DNA from: Phytopseudomonas straminea
GTDB taxonomy: Bacteria > Pseudomonadota > Gammaproteobacteria > Pseudomonadales > Pseudomonadaceae
Length of the DNA stretch: 64,000 nt
Reading direction: 5' to 3'
NCBI RefSeq assembly: GCF_900112645.1
Contig: NZ_FOMO01000002.1
Location: forward strand, 305,593 to 369,592
In this document: piece after piece, positions 30,358-41,712 of the stretch
Layout of the letters: each line of letters starts with the position of its first letter
How positions within the stretch are numbered: position 1 is the first letter of the stretch
Translations under genes and position numbers: made by a program
Notes under the pieces: model-generated
Database searches by the model: none
Told to the model about the DNA's origin: nothing
The model's input: only the letters and a program-made list of their open reading frames with translations

Positions 30358-30384
30358 CAAACAAGTGTTTGAAACATACGTTTC
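30358..30384 (-). promoter_or_regulatory. Tandem PsrA operators
   Basis: CAAAC-AAGT-GTTTG (30358-30371) and GAAAC-ATAC-GTTTC (30371-30384) both fit the published form (C/G)AAAC-N2-4-GTTT(G/C) and share one base. They sit directly upstream of psrA. Confidence 0.8.
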
Positions 30385-30538
30385 AGCGCATGCTACTGTC
30401 AAGCCGCGCAAGGCGTATTCTGGATGCTCAGTCATCATTTGGCGATAGCGTCGCACGCAACCCGGCTCCCGGTTGCGCTATGCCGACAACCGATCATCCG
30501 CTGCTTGCCGATAAATCCAGGTGGTACGCATCAAGCGA

Positions 30539-30566
30539 TTGCCAAGCACGCCTTACTGTATATAAT
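30539..30566 (+). promoter_or_regulatory. lexA promoter
   Basis: TTGCCA (30539-30544), a 16-base spacer and a perfect TATAAT (30561-30566). The -10 box lies inside the first LexA operator, so LexA binding would block it. The rest of the 256-base psrA-lexA gap holds the PsrA operators and no gene. Confidence 0.7.
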
Positions 30567-30590
30567 CCCAGTCACTGTATAAAAAGCCAG
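30556..30590 (+). promoter_or_regulatory. Two LexA operators (SOS boxes)
   Basis: Two 16-mers of the form CTG-N10-CAG, CTGTATATAATCCCAG (30556-30571) and CTGTATAAAAAGCCAG (30575-30590), are spaced 19 bases start to start. They overlap the lexA -10 and initiation region. Confidence 0.9.
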
Positions 30591-30600
30591 AGCGCCTCAC

Positions 30601-31215
30601 ATGATCAAGCTGACGCCCCGCCAAGGTGAAATTCTCGCCTTCATCAAGCAGTGCCTGGAAGACAATGGCTATCCCCCGACCCGCGCGGAAATCGCGCAAG
30701 CCTTGGGCTTCAAATCGCCCAACGCCGCCGAGGAACACCTCAAGGCCCTGGCACGCAAGGGCGCCATTGAAATGACTCCAGGCGCCTCGCGCGGCATTCG
30801 CATTCCGGGCTTCGAGCCCAATCAGCAGGAGGAGGAAGACGGCCTGCCGGTCATTGGCCGCGTCGCCGCCGGCGCGCCAATCCTCGCGCAGCAGCATATA
30901 GAGGAAGCCTGCCGGATCAACCCGGACTTCTTCCGCCCCAAAGCCGATTACCTTCTGCGCGTGCGCGGCATGAGCATGAAGGATATCGGCATCATCGATG
31001 GCGACCTGCTGGCAGTGCACACCACCAGCGAGGCGCGTAACGGCCAGGTGGTGGTAGCACGTATCGACGATGAAGTGACGGTCAAGCGCTTCAAGCGTGA
31101 AGGCAACACCGTGTGGCTGCTGGCGGAAAACCCGGAGTTCGCCCCGATCAAGGTGAATCTGGAAGAGCAGGATCTGGTCATTGAAGGTTTAAGTGTCGGC
31201 ATCATCCGCCGCTAA
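30601..31215 (+). CDS. lexA: LexA repressor
   Basis: 204-residue SOS repressor. The winged helix domain occupies 1-70 ([20 protein letters not shown] at 5-24). The self-cleavage site is Ala90-Gly91 in RVAAGAPI. The catalytic pair is Ser125 (GMSM) and Lys162 (TVKRF). RecA filaments stimulate autocleavage after DNA damage. Two SOS boxes precede the gene, and the sulA-like gene follows 11 bases downstream, forming a lexA-sulA operon as in other pseudomonads. Confidence 0.98.
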   Translation: MIKLTPRQGEILAFIKQCLEDNGYPPTRAEIAQALGFKSPNAAEEHLKALARKGAIEMTPGASRGIRIPGFEPNQQEEEDGLPVIGRVAAGAPILAQQHIEEACRINPDFFRPKADYLLRVRGMSMKDIGIIDGDLLAVHTTSEARNGQVVVARIDDEVTVKRFKREGNTVWLLAENPEFAPIKVNLEEQDLVIEGLSVGIIRR

Positions 31216-31226
31216 TTGGAGGCGTC

Positions 31227-31682
31227 ATGCAGTTCCCCCAGTCGTTGAGCCGTAACCAGCTGCCCCTGTTCGATGCCTTTCTGGCCTCGACCCTCGCAGC
31301 CGTAGAAGAACCGGCAAGCCAGGAAACCACCTTCAGCGAAGTGTCGCTGCGTGGTGCAGCCGGCCATTGTCTGACGCTACTGGCGCCCATGCTGCGGGAA
31401 CTGAGCGAAAAGGATGACGAACGCTGGCTGACTTTGATCGCCCCGCCCGCCAGCCTGACCCAGAACTGGCTACGCGAGGCCGGCCTGAACCGCGAACGTA
31501 TCCTGCTGCTGCAGCCGCGCCGCAACCAGAGTGCGCTGCAGCTGGCCGAGGAAGCGTTGAAGCTTGGCCGCAGCCACACCGTGGTGAGCTGGCTGCATCC
31601 CCTGCCCTCGCACGCCCGCCAGCAACTGGAAACAGCGGCACGTACCGGCAAAGCGCAGAGCCTGAATATCAGCCTGGGTTGA
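31227..31682 (+). CDS. sulA: SOS cell-division inhibitor SulA
   Basis: 151-residue SulA-family protein, expected to bind FtsZ and halt division during SOS. The conserved core is LTLIAPPASLTQNWLREAGLNRERILLLQ followed by SHTVVSWLHPL. It overlaps no other gene and is co-transcribed with lexA. The N-terminus (MQFPQSLSRNQLPLFDAFLAS) resembles the lexA-linked SulA of Pseudomonas rather than the enterobacterial form. Confidence 0.9.
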   Translation: MQFPQSLSRNQLPLFDAFLASTLAAVEEPASQETTFSEVSLRGAAGHCLTLLAPMLRELSEKDDERWLTLIAPPASLTQNWLREAGLNRERILLLQPRRNQSALQLAEEALKLGRSHTVVSWLHPLPSHARQQLETAARTGKAQSLNISLG

Positions 31683-31710
31683 AATCTGGCGGCGTAACGA
31701 TCGACTAGAT

Positions 31711-31746
31711 AAACAAAAGGCCAGCACATCTGCTGGCCTTTTGTTT
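31711..31746. terminator. Bidirectional rho-independent terminator
   Basis: A 16-bp perfect stem, AAACAAAAGGCCAGCA (31711-31726) against TGCTGGCCTTTTGTTT (31731-31746), has a CATC loop. It serves sulA (plus) and the small gene at 31774 (minus). Confidence 0.92.
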
Positions 31747-31773
31747 ATCTGGGCTCGCTCAGGCCAATGCCTG

Positions 31774-32013
31774 TCAATGAAGTACCCGCGGCTGTTCGTC
31801 TTCTTCGTGCTCGAAATCGCCTTCGGCCATTCGACCTGCCATCTGCACACCGACGTTGAGCATCGCCTTGGCGACCTCCACGTGCTGACCCTGCAGGAAG
31901 GCCTTGGCATCTTCCGAGAAATCCAGCACCACCAGCGCTTCCTCATCGTCGGCTCGACGCAGGGCAATACGCCCATCGGGCAGTTCGACGATCTCAAGGA
32001 AGGATGTAGGCAT
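31774..32013 (-). CDS. Conserved small cytoplasmic protein
   Basis: 79 residues, MPTSFLEIVELPDGRIALRR followed by an acidic tail. It has no membrane segment or signal peptide. The centre has DDEEALVVLDFSEDAKAFLQ and a short helix. The ATG at 32013 is chosen because the open frame upstream gives no protein-like extension. Such a gene sits at the same place next to lexA-sulA and topA in other pseudomonads as far as I recall. Function unknown. Confidence 0.75.
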   Translation of the reverse strand: MPTSFLEIVELPDGRIALRRADDEEALVVLDFSEDAKAFLQGQHVEVAKAMLNVGVQMAGRMAEGDFEHEEDEQPRVLH

Positions 32014-32152
32014 GACTCGGATTCTCCACGAAGGGCAGTACCTCAAGGAGGCGTGCCGCAAAAGGCCGTACAGTGTAACAGCCAGTCCGCCCGATGGCTT
32101 GGCGAAAAACCTGCCAGATGCCAACGGACTTTCAATCAGCGACAGGCGGTGC

Positions 32153-32674
32153 TCACCACTCGCTCAGGCCTTCACGAAAACGCTGGGCAAGGGCTTTGAG
32201 TTCCTGCCGCCAGTTTTCCAGGGTTTCACGCGCCAGCTGTGGCGCCTGCTCATCGACGCTCACCGCCTGGATCAACGCCGAAGCGCCGGGCTCGCCTTTC
32301 AGCTCACGTGGCGGGCGCGGCGGCTTGAACAGCTCGGCGTGTGCGGCCAGCAACTGCCCCAGCCAAGCGTCACGATTTGCCGCCAGCTCGACCAGCTCAG
32401 CCAGCTCGGGGCTCGGCGCGCCATCGAGGTTCTGCCGGTCCAGCAGCACCTCGGCACGCGCGGCGCTGCTGTTGGGCAAGCGATAAAAACCGGCGATCTC
32501 ATGGCACAGCCCGAGCAGCGCGCCGTACAGATGAAACAGCGTGGCTTCGCGCTCGGCCTGCACCAATGCCTGAGCATTCATCGCCCGGCCTTCCTCAGCC
32601 TTGCGCCAGGATTCCAGAGACAGCCCGGCATAGAAGATCTTCTGATTGGTGCGGGTATACAGCTCGCCAGCCAT
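32153..32674 (-). CDS. DUF6586-like conserved protein
   Basis: 173 residues from the ATG at 32674, which has GGAG seven bases upstream; another ATG two codons earlier has poor spacing. The sequence is helical and soluble, with YTRTNQKIFYAGLSLESWR near the start and EHLYGALL-type helices (FHLYGALLGLCHEIAGFYRL). It lies 55 bases downstream of topA and probably belongs to its transcript. I recognise it only as a conserved Pseudomonas family of unknown role. Confidence 0.75.
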   Translation of the reverse strand: MAGELYTRTNQKIFYAGLSLESWRKAEEGRAMNAQALVQAEREATLFHLYGALLGLCHEIAGFYRLPNSSAARAEVLLDRQNLDGAPSPELAELVELAANRDAWLGQLLAAHAELFKPPRPPRELKGEPGASALIQAVSVDEQAPQLARETLENWRQELKALAQRFREGLSEW

Positions 32675-32728
32675 TTGCATTCTCCAGATGGCGCCGGGCG
32701 CACGCCGCGAGGGGGCACCCGGTACGGA

Positions 32729-35335
32729 TCAACGCTTGTCTTCGACCTTCCACTTGCCGCCGTCGAAGAACGCCTTCCAGCCGGTGGGCTTGCCATCGAC
32801 TTCGGTCTGCACGTACTGCTCCTTGGTCTTGCGGCTGTAGCGGATGACCGCTGCGCGGCCTTCCGGATCCTTGGCCGGCGCATCGATCAGGAAGTGGTAC
32901 TTCGGATCGATTTCGTCCTTATGCGGCAACAGCTCGAGCACCAGCGGCGCACGGGTTTCGCGGTTCTTAGGGAACTGGCTGGCAGCCAGGAACAGCCCCG
33001 AGGCGCCGTCGCGCAGCACGTAGGTATCGTCGACCTTCTCGCACTTGAGCTCCGGCATCTTCACCGCGTCCATCTTGGGTGGCGCAGGCTCGCCGTTGCG
33101 CAGCAGTTTGCGGGTGTTCTTGCACTCACTGTTGGTGCAGCCGAAGAACTTGCCGAAGCGACCGGTCTTGAGCTGCATCTGGCTGCCGCACTTGTCGCAC
33201 TCCAGACTCGGGCCTTCGTAACCCTTGATGCGGAACTGGCCCTGCTCGATTTCGTAACCCGCGCAATCCGGGTTATTGCCGCAGATATGCAGCTTGCGGG
33301 TTTCATCCAGCAGGTAGGCGTCCATCGCCGTGGCGCAGATCGGGCAGCGATGCTTACCCAGCAGCACGCGCGATTCGGATTCGCCTTCGTCATCGGCAGC
33401 GATCTCGTCGCCCGGCACCAGGTTGATGGTCGCCTTGCAGCGCTCTTTCGGCGGCAGGGCGTAGCCCGAGCAGCCGAGGAACACGCCGGTGGACGCGGTA
33501 CGAATCATCATCGGCCGGCCACATTCGCGGCACGGAATGTCGGTCAGGGTCGGCGTGTTGGCACGCATGCCATTGTCGCCGTCGGCCGCCACTTCGAGCT
33601 TTTTCTTGAAGTCGCCGTAGAACTCGTCGAGCAGGTGCTTCCACTCGCGCTCGCCCTGGGCGACGTCATCGAGGTTCTCTTCCATGCCGGCGGTGAAGCC
33701 GTAGTCCATCAGGTCGGAAAAGCTCTCGCTGAGGCGTTCGGTGACGATGTCGCCCATCTTCTCGGAATAGAAGCGGCGATTGTGCAGCGCCACGTAGCCG
33801 CGGTCCTGGATGGTGGAAATGATCGCCGCGTAGGTCGACGGGCGGCCGATGCCGCGCTTTTCCATTTCCTTGACCAGGCTGGCTTCCGAATAGCGCGCCG
33901 GCGGCTTGGTGAAGTGCTGGCTAGGATCGAGCTTGATCAGCTTGAGCGACTCGCTTTCCTTCATTTCCGGCAGTACGGCGTCGTCGCCCGGCTTGCTCAG
34001 CTGCGGCTGGGCACGGGTGTAACCGTCGAACTTGAGGATGCGGCCCTTGGCACGCAGCTCGAACTGTGCGGCGTTGACGGTCACGGTGGTCGACAGGTAC
34101 TCGGCCGGAGGCATCTGGCAGGCCACGAACTGGCGCCAGATCAGCTCGTACAGACGCTCGGCATCACGTTCCATGCCCGACAGCTGGGTCGGACGCAGGT
34201 TGACGTCAGAAGGACGAATCGCTTCGTGCGCCTCCTGGGCGCCTTCCTTGCTGGAGTAGAAGTTGGGCTTCTCCGGCAGGTATTTCTTGCCGTACTCCTT
34301 GTCGATGAAGCCGCGCACCATCTCGATGGCGTCGGCCGACAGGTTGGTGGAGTCGGTACGCATATAGGTGATGTAGCCGGCCTCGTAGAGACGCTGGGCC
34401 ATCATCATGGTCTTCTTCACCCCGAAGCCCAGGCGCGTGCTGGCGGCCTGCTGCAGGGTGGAAGTGATGAACGGCGCAGTCGGCTTGCTGCTGGTCGGTT
34501 TGTCCTCGCGCTTGGCGACGCTGTAGCTCGACGCCTTGAGGGTCGCCAGCGCGGCCATGGCCTGGGCTTCGTTCAGCGGTTTGAAGGCGGCGCCGTTCTC
34601 ACGAACCACTTCGAAGCGCACCTGGGCATCCTTGGCGGTACCCAGGTCGGCGTGCACTTCCCAGTATTCTTCAGGCACGAAGGCGCGGATTTCCTTCTCG
34701 CGCTCGACCACCAGCTTCACGGCTACCGACTGCACACGACCGGCCGACAGGCCACGGGCGATCTTCGCCCACAGTAGCGGAGAAACCATGTAGCCCACCA
34801 CGCGATCCAGGAAGCGGCGCGCCTGCTGAGCGTTGACACGGTTGATGTCCAGCTCACCCGGGGCGGAGAACGCCTCCTGGATGGCCTTCTTGGTGATCTC
34901 GTTGAACACCACGCGTTTGTAGCGGCTGTCATCGCCACCGATGGATTCGCGCAGGTGCCAGGCGATGGCCTCCCCCTCTCTATCCAAGTCGGTCGCGAGA
35001 TAGATGGTGTCGGCTTCCTTGGCCAAGCGGCGCAGTTCCTCGACCACCTTCTCCTTGCCAGGCAGGATTTCGTATTTGGCTTTCCAGCCGTGCTCCGGGT
35101 CGACGCCCATGCGCGCGAACAGCTGGCGTTTGGCCTTTTCCTTCGGCGACAGCGCCGGCGCTTCGCCTGCTGCTGCCTTGCCGCGCTTGGCAGGTTCCTT
35201 GGTAGCCGCCCCGCCGCTGGTGGGCAGGTCGCGGATATGGCCGATGCTCGACTTCACCACGTACTGGCTGCCCAGGTACTTGTTGATGGTCTTGGCCTTG
35301 GCCGGGGATTCCACGATGACCAGCGATTTACCCAT
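32729..35335 (-). CDS. topA: DNA topoisomerase I
   Basis: 868-residue type IA topoisomerase that relaxes negative supercoils. The N-terminal Toprim domain starts [19 protein letters not shown] with [13 protein letters not shown] (Toprim acidic triad). The catalytic tyrosine is in [13 protein letters not shown]. Zinc-ribbon domains follow: [14 protein letters not shown]...[13 protein letters not shown]...C and CDKCGSQM...C. The lysine-rich C-terminus ends KVEDKR. A strong-looking promoter lies about 200 bases upstream. Confidence 0.98.
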   Translation of the reverse strand: MGKSLVIVESPAKAKTINKYLGSQYVVKSSIGHIRDLPTSGGAATKEPAKRGKAAAGEAPALSPKEKAKRQLFARMGVDPEHGWKAKYEILPGKEKVVEELRRLAKEADTIYLATDLDREGEAIAWHLRESIGGDDSRYKRVVFNEITKKAIQEAFSAPGELDINRVNAQQARRFLDRVVGYMVSPLLWAKIARGLSAGRVQSVAVKLVVEREKEIRAFVPEEYWEVHADLGTAKDAQVRFEVVRENGAAFKPLNEAQAMAALATLKASSYSVAKREDKPTSSKPTAPFITSTLQQAASTRLGFGVKKTMMMAQRLYEAGYITYMRTDSTNLSADAIEMVRGFIDKEYGKKYLPEKPNFYSSKEGAQEAHEAIRPSDVNLRPTQLSGMERDAERLYELIWRQFVACQMPPAEYLSTTVTVNAAQFELRAKGRILKFDGYTRAQPQLSKPGDDAVLPEMKESESLKLIKLDPSQHFTKPPARYSEASLVKEMEKRGIGRPSTYAAIISTIQDRGYVALHNRRFYSEKMGDIVTERLSESFSDLMDYGFTAGMEENLDDVAQGEREWKHLLDEFYGDFKKKLEVAADGDNGMRANTPTLTDIPCRECGRPMMIRTASTGVFLGCSGYALPPKERCKATINLVPGDEIAADDEGESESRVLLGKHRCPICATAMDAYLLDETRKLHICGNNPDCAGYEIEQGQFRIKGYEGPSLECDKCGSQMQLKTGRFGKFFGCTNSECKNTRKLLRNGEPAPPKMDAVKMPELKCEKVDDTYVLRDGASGLFLAASQFPKNRETRAPLVLELLPHKDEIDPKYHFLIDAPAKDPEGRAAVIRYSRKTKEQYVQTEVDGKPTGWKAFFDGGKWKVEDKR

Positions 35336-35537
35336 GGATTGGAAAATTCCTGAAATTCGGTAAGTGAAGGCGACAGACGCCTGAAAACACTGTTGGGCGT
35401 ATCGAGCCGACGTTTATCACGTCGACGATGAAGGCGCCCGCTCGAGGGAGCGAACGCAAAAAGCGTGGTGCTGCCGCAGCCCGGAGTGGTGCTTTTGCAC
35501 ATCTCCGATGGCCCTGCGCTCAGCTTTGGCCCCGCTA

Positions 35538-35565
35538 TATATAGTGGCGGTCAAGGCAAGGTCAA
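35538..35565 (-). promoter_or_regulatory. Candidate topA promoter
   Basis: On the minus strand TTGACC (35565-35560), a 16-base spacer and TATATA (35543-35538) within the palindrome CTATATATAG. The TTGACC is repeated 11 bases further down. This implies a leader of about 195 bases before the topA ATG. Confidence 0.5.
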
Positions 35566-35589
35566 GGGCGAGCGCTTTTCGCAGTGCCC

Positions 35590-35829
35590 TCAGGGGCGAC
35601 TGAAAAGGCTCGCTTCGGCCTCGACCAAAGCAAAGCGCGGAACCTGCTCGCCGTCCAGTTCCACCTGGCTGGTGAACATCGACAGCGGTCGTACCCACAA
35701 GCCGTATTCTCCATACAGCGCCTGGTAGACCACGACTTCCTCTTCCGTCTCCGAATGCCTGGCCACACCCAGCACGCGGTACTCGGGACCTTTGTAATGA
35801 CGGTAGAGACCGGGTTGCAGCGACATCAT
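35590..35829 (-). CDS. DUF1653 family protein
   Basis: 79 residues, almost entirely the DUF1653 domain: PGLYRHYKGPEYRVLGVARHSETEEEVVVYQALYG, then WVRPLSMF. It is a compact beta-rich cytoplasmic protein of unknown function. Two adjacent ATGs (35829 and 35826) both lie within range of an AGGA site, so the exact start is undecided by one codon. It is upstream of topA on the same strand, 254 bases away. Confidence 0.88.
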   Translation of the reverse strand: MMSLQPGLYRHYKGPEYRVLGVARHSETEEEVVVYQALYGEYGLWVRPLSMFTSQVELDGEQVPRFALVEAEASLFSRP

Positions 35830-35925
35830 TCAATTTCCTGGAAAGTTTTTCGTCCGATACAAAGGAACGACCTCGACAATTGCCCGACGGTTCGCCCTGC
35901 TTGGCCTCCACGATTGGCGGAGCAC

Positions 35926-35958
35926 CAAAAAACAAAAACCGGGGCAGAAGCCCCGGTT
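35926..35958 (-). terminator. rho-independent terminator after fadBA
   Basis: A 9-bp stem AACCGGGGC / GCCCCGGTT (35937-35945 and 35950-35958) with loop AGAA is followed on the minus strand by a T-rich run (complement of AAAAAACAAAAA). Confidence 0.88.
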
Positions 35959-36028
35959 GTGCAACCTGTACAGCGGACTCGAAGAACTGCCGCGCTACCT
36001 TATATAGCGCAGCAGCCCTGGCGAATCG

Positions 36029-39382
<3,354 letters not shown>

Positions 39383-39815
39383 CAACTGATCTCCACGCTA
39401 AGGGAATCTGAACAGTACACACCGGAGCCAACCGGCCAATTCACGCTACGAACAACGTAGACGAAAAAGGGCTACCCGCCGATGCGATAGTCGGACTGGA
39501 TTGGGCATTTGCGAAGAGGCAAACACTCAATTCATACGCCCGTTTGATTTGGGTGAGCACACCTTCAGGCAAAAGCCTGCGATTGTCAATTGGCGTTATG
39601 TAGCCGCATACAGCTGGCACTACGCAGACCATACAGTCAGTTTGAGGGCAGACGAAAAGCCGATCAGTCGCGTCGATAATCCATCATTCGAGAGGCATGG
39701 ATCGCCTCTGTGCAAGCGCTAGCCAAAACCCTCGACCGCGGGTAGAGTCGCGCCCATTCGGCTGCCACCGAAGCCAAAAACAACAAGAACGACACGATGA
39801 CACCGAGGTATCCGC
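39383..39815. other. Intergenic region fadB / exported protein gene, no gene seen
   Basis: A 433-base divergent gap. Short open frames on both strands (plus 39501-39722, minus 39441-39632) lack ribosome sites or protein-like composition. A loose inverted pair CAAAC (39519 region) and GTTTG 17 bases apart resembles PsrA half-sites, but the spacing is wrong for the consensus. Base composition is a little lower in GC than the genes around it. Confidence 0.5.
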
Positions 39816-40637
39816 ATGCCAGCCCAATTGCGTGCCTTCTCTCTGCATACCCTCCTGCTCGGCGCTCTGGCGCTGCACGCTTCCAACCTCTTCGCCAGCA
39901 CCGCCGACGACTTCCAGCACCTGCAGGACTTCCACCTCGCCACTCAGAAAAGCCTGGCCGACTTCTACATGTACAACAGCATGGAAGGCGACCAGCGTTA
40001 TGCGAAGATGATCGAGGCGTCGCGCCAACAGGCCCGCGAACAGCTCAGCAAACTGTCCAGCCTGCAGGACGTGGGCGCCGCACGCCTGCAGACGCAGCTG
40101 CAGGAACAGTGGCAGCTTTACGACGCCGAGCTGAAGAGCCTGATGAGCGTCATGCAGAAACAGGGTTACACAGATTTGCAGCCGGTGGCGGACATGGCGA
40201 CGCGCAACCGCCAGGTACTGGAAACCGCCCAGGCGCTTTACGAGGCGCTGCAACGTATGGACGGCAGCGCCATCAGCGCACAGATGGCCGCCACCCGCGA
40301 GCTCAGCGTGCTGATGCAGAGCATCGCGGTGAACTACGCGGCGCGCAGCGCCTCGGTGGGCGCAAGCTTCTCGGGTGACAGCAGCGAGCGGCCTATCGAA
40401 GACCTGGTGAGCGACTTCTCCGCACGCCTGAACGCACTGCGCAACCAGCAGGCCAACAGCGCGGCGATCAATACCGCGCTCGACGGCGTGGCGATCAAGT
40501 GGCGTTACATCGAAGGTTCGCTGCGCAATTACAACGAAAAGAGCGTGCCATTTCTGGTCAACAAGTACTCGGACAGCATCATTCGCAGCCTGGCGGATGT
40601 CGACGCGCTCTACGCGCAGTCAGGCAGCCAGTCGTGA
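39816..40637 (+). CDS. Predicted periplasmic helical protein, unknown function
   Basis: 273 residues with a signal peptide (FSLHTLLLGALALHASNLFAS, cleavage after about 28). The mature part is almost all helix, contains no Cys, and has coiled-coil-like stretches (KMIEASRQQAREQLSKLSS, ARLQTQLQEQWQLYDAELKSL). It resembles a four-helix sensor-domain fold but has no transmembrane exit or signalling domain. The gene faces away from fadBA and is followed by a convergent small gene. I do not recognise a named family. Confidence 0.78.
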   Translation: MPAQLRAFSLHTLLLGALALHASNLFASTADDFQHLQDFHLATQKSLADFYMYNSMEGDQRYAKMIEASRQQAREQLSKLSSLQDVGAARLQTQLQEQWQLYDAELKSLMSVMQKQGYTDLQPVADMATRNRQVLETAQALYEALQRMDGSAISAQMAATRELSVLMQSIAVNYAARSASVGASFSGDSSERPIEDLVSDFSARLNALRNQQANSAAINTALDGVAIKWRYIEGSLRNYNEKSVPFLVNKYSDSIIRSLADVDALYAQSGSQS

Positions 40638-40663
40638 TTTTGCGCGGCGAGCAGACGTACGAC

Positions 40664-41101
40664 TCAGGCGTTGGATTTGAGAAATGCGGCGATTGCCGTC
40701 AGGGAATCGGGCTGGCCACGTTCACCCCAGCACAGCGCGATCATCTGCGGTGTGGCTTCGGCCTTGTAAACATCGGCCGGCAAGCTGGCGAGCTGCTCGG
40801 CCAGCGCCGCATCGGCGCAGGGCTCCTGCCACTTGTTCAGCCACTGACCCGGCTCGCGTTGCCAATAGCACCAGCTGTCCTGGCGCCCGCGGGGCCGCGG
40901 ATGGTGGTACTGCGGGCACGGATTGGGCGGTGTCTTGCCCAGCCAGTACGGCCACTCCTCGCGGGCCAGCTGCATCGCCAAACCGAGGCGACGGGCCTGC
41001 AGGCGTACGTCCATCTGGCCCCGCTGACGCCGCGACGGCACCAGCCAGACCAGCGGACTAAGGGCTAAGACCAGCAGGGCCAGAACGATCCATCCCGTCA
41101 T
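40664..41101 (-). CDS. Membrane-anchored conserved protein, unknown function
   Basis: 145 residues. One N-terminal membrane helix (WIVLALLVLALSPLVWLV, 4-21), then a basic segment and a soluble Trp- and Pro-rich domain containing EEWPYWLGK, PCPQYHHPRP and DSWCYWQREPGQW. It is convergent with the exported helical protein gene and ends 26 bases from it. There is no obvious family or active site; similar genes sit at this place in other pseudomonads to my knowledge. Confidence 0.72.
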   Translation of the reverse strand: MTGWIVLALLVLALSPLVWLVPSRRQRGQMDVRLQARRLGLAMQLAREEWPYWLGKTPPNPCPQYHHPRPRGRQDSWCYWQREPGQWLNKWQEPCADAALAEQLASLPADVYKAEATPQMIALCWGERGQPDSLTAIAAFLKSNA

Positions 41102-41189
41102 AATTTCTATCTCGACTGCGCAACCTGTGGTAAATGCTCAAACCAGCCATACTTGAAATCACTGGTCACCCTTGTAAGGAGACAACCCC

Positions 41190-41633
41190 ATGTCCTACCA
41201 GCACATTCTGGTCGCCGTCGATCTGACCGAGGAGTGCGACCCGGTAATGAAGCGCGCCCAGGCTCTGGCGAGCAGCACCCAGGCCAAGCTTTCCGTGGTG
41301 CATATCGTCGAACCCATGGCCATGGCTTTCGGCGGCGACGTGCCGATGGACCTGTCAATGCTGCAACAGCAGCAGTTCGAACAGGCCAAGGAGCGTCTCG
41401 ACGCCTTCGCCATCAAACACCCGCAACTCAGCGCCGAGAACCGTCACCTGGCCTACGGCCAGCCGCGTCAGGAAATCCACCGCCTGGCCGCCGAACAACA
41501 CTGCGACCTGATCATCGTCGGCAGCCATGGTCGCCATGGCCTGGCCCTGCTGCTCGGCTCCACCGCCAACGACGTGCTGCATGGCGCGCCGTGCGACGTA
41601 CTGGCGGTCAGCCTGAAGAAACCAGCGGCCTGA
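41190..41633 (+). CDS. Universal stress protein, UspA family
   Basis: 147-residue cytoplasmic protein of the Usp fold. It starts MSYQHILVAVDLTEE and ends with the nucleotide-binding pattern G-2x-G-9x-G-S/T (VGSHGRHGLALLLGSTANDVLH), so it is the ATP-binding kind. An AAGGAG site lies nine bases before the ATG. It converges with uup; a GC-rich hairpin at 41648-41675 lies between them. Confidence 0.93.
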   Translation: MSYQHILVAVDLTEECDPVMKRAQALASSTQAKLSVVHIVEPMAMAFGGDVPMDLSMLQQQQFEQAKERLDAFAIKHPQLSAENRHLAYGQPRQEIHRLAAEQHCDLIIVGSHGRHGLALLLGSTANDVLHGAPCDVLAVSLKKPAA

Positions 41634-41647
41634 TCAGCCCTGGCGAA

Positions 41648-41675
41648 CGCCGCCGGGCACCCGCCCGGCGGCGTC
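41648..41675. terminator. GC-rich hairpin between uspA and uup
   Basis: ACGCCGCCGGGC / GCCCGGCGGCGT forms a 12-bp stem with a four-base loop between convergent stop codons. There is no U-run, so its efficiency as an intrinsic terminator is uncertain. Confidence 0.55.
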
Positions 41676-41712
41676 CCACCCGATCCTTCCGACGCTGCTC
41701 CAGCCTCGCCTG

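Noticed and set aside
31904..34777. 957-codon open frame on the plus strand opposite topA
   Set aside because: Antisense to a clear topoisomerase. Long shadow frames are common with strong third-position GC bias.
39510..39560. Possible PsrA operator before fadBA
   Set aside because: CAAAC and GTTTG half-sites are 17 bases apart, not the 2-4 bases of the consensus, so I do not call it.
39501..39722. 73-codon frame in the fadB intergenic region
   Set aside because: No ribosome site, no recognisable protein features, and an opposing frame of similar length in the same place.
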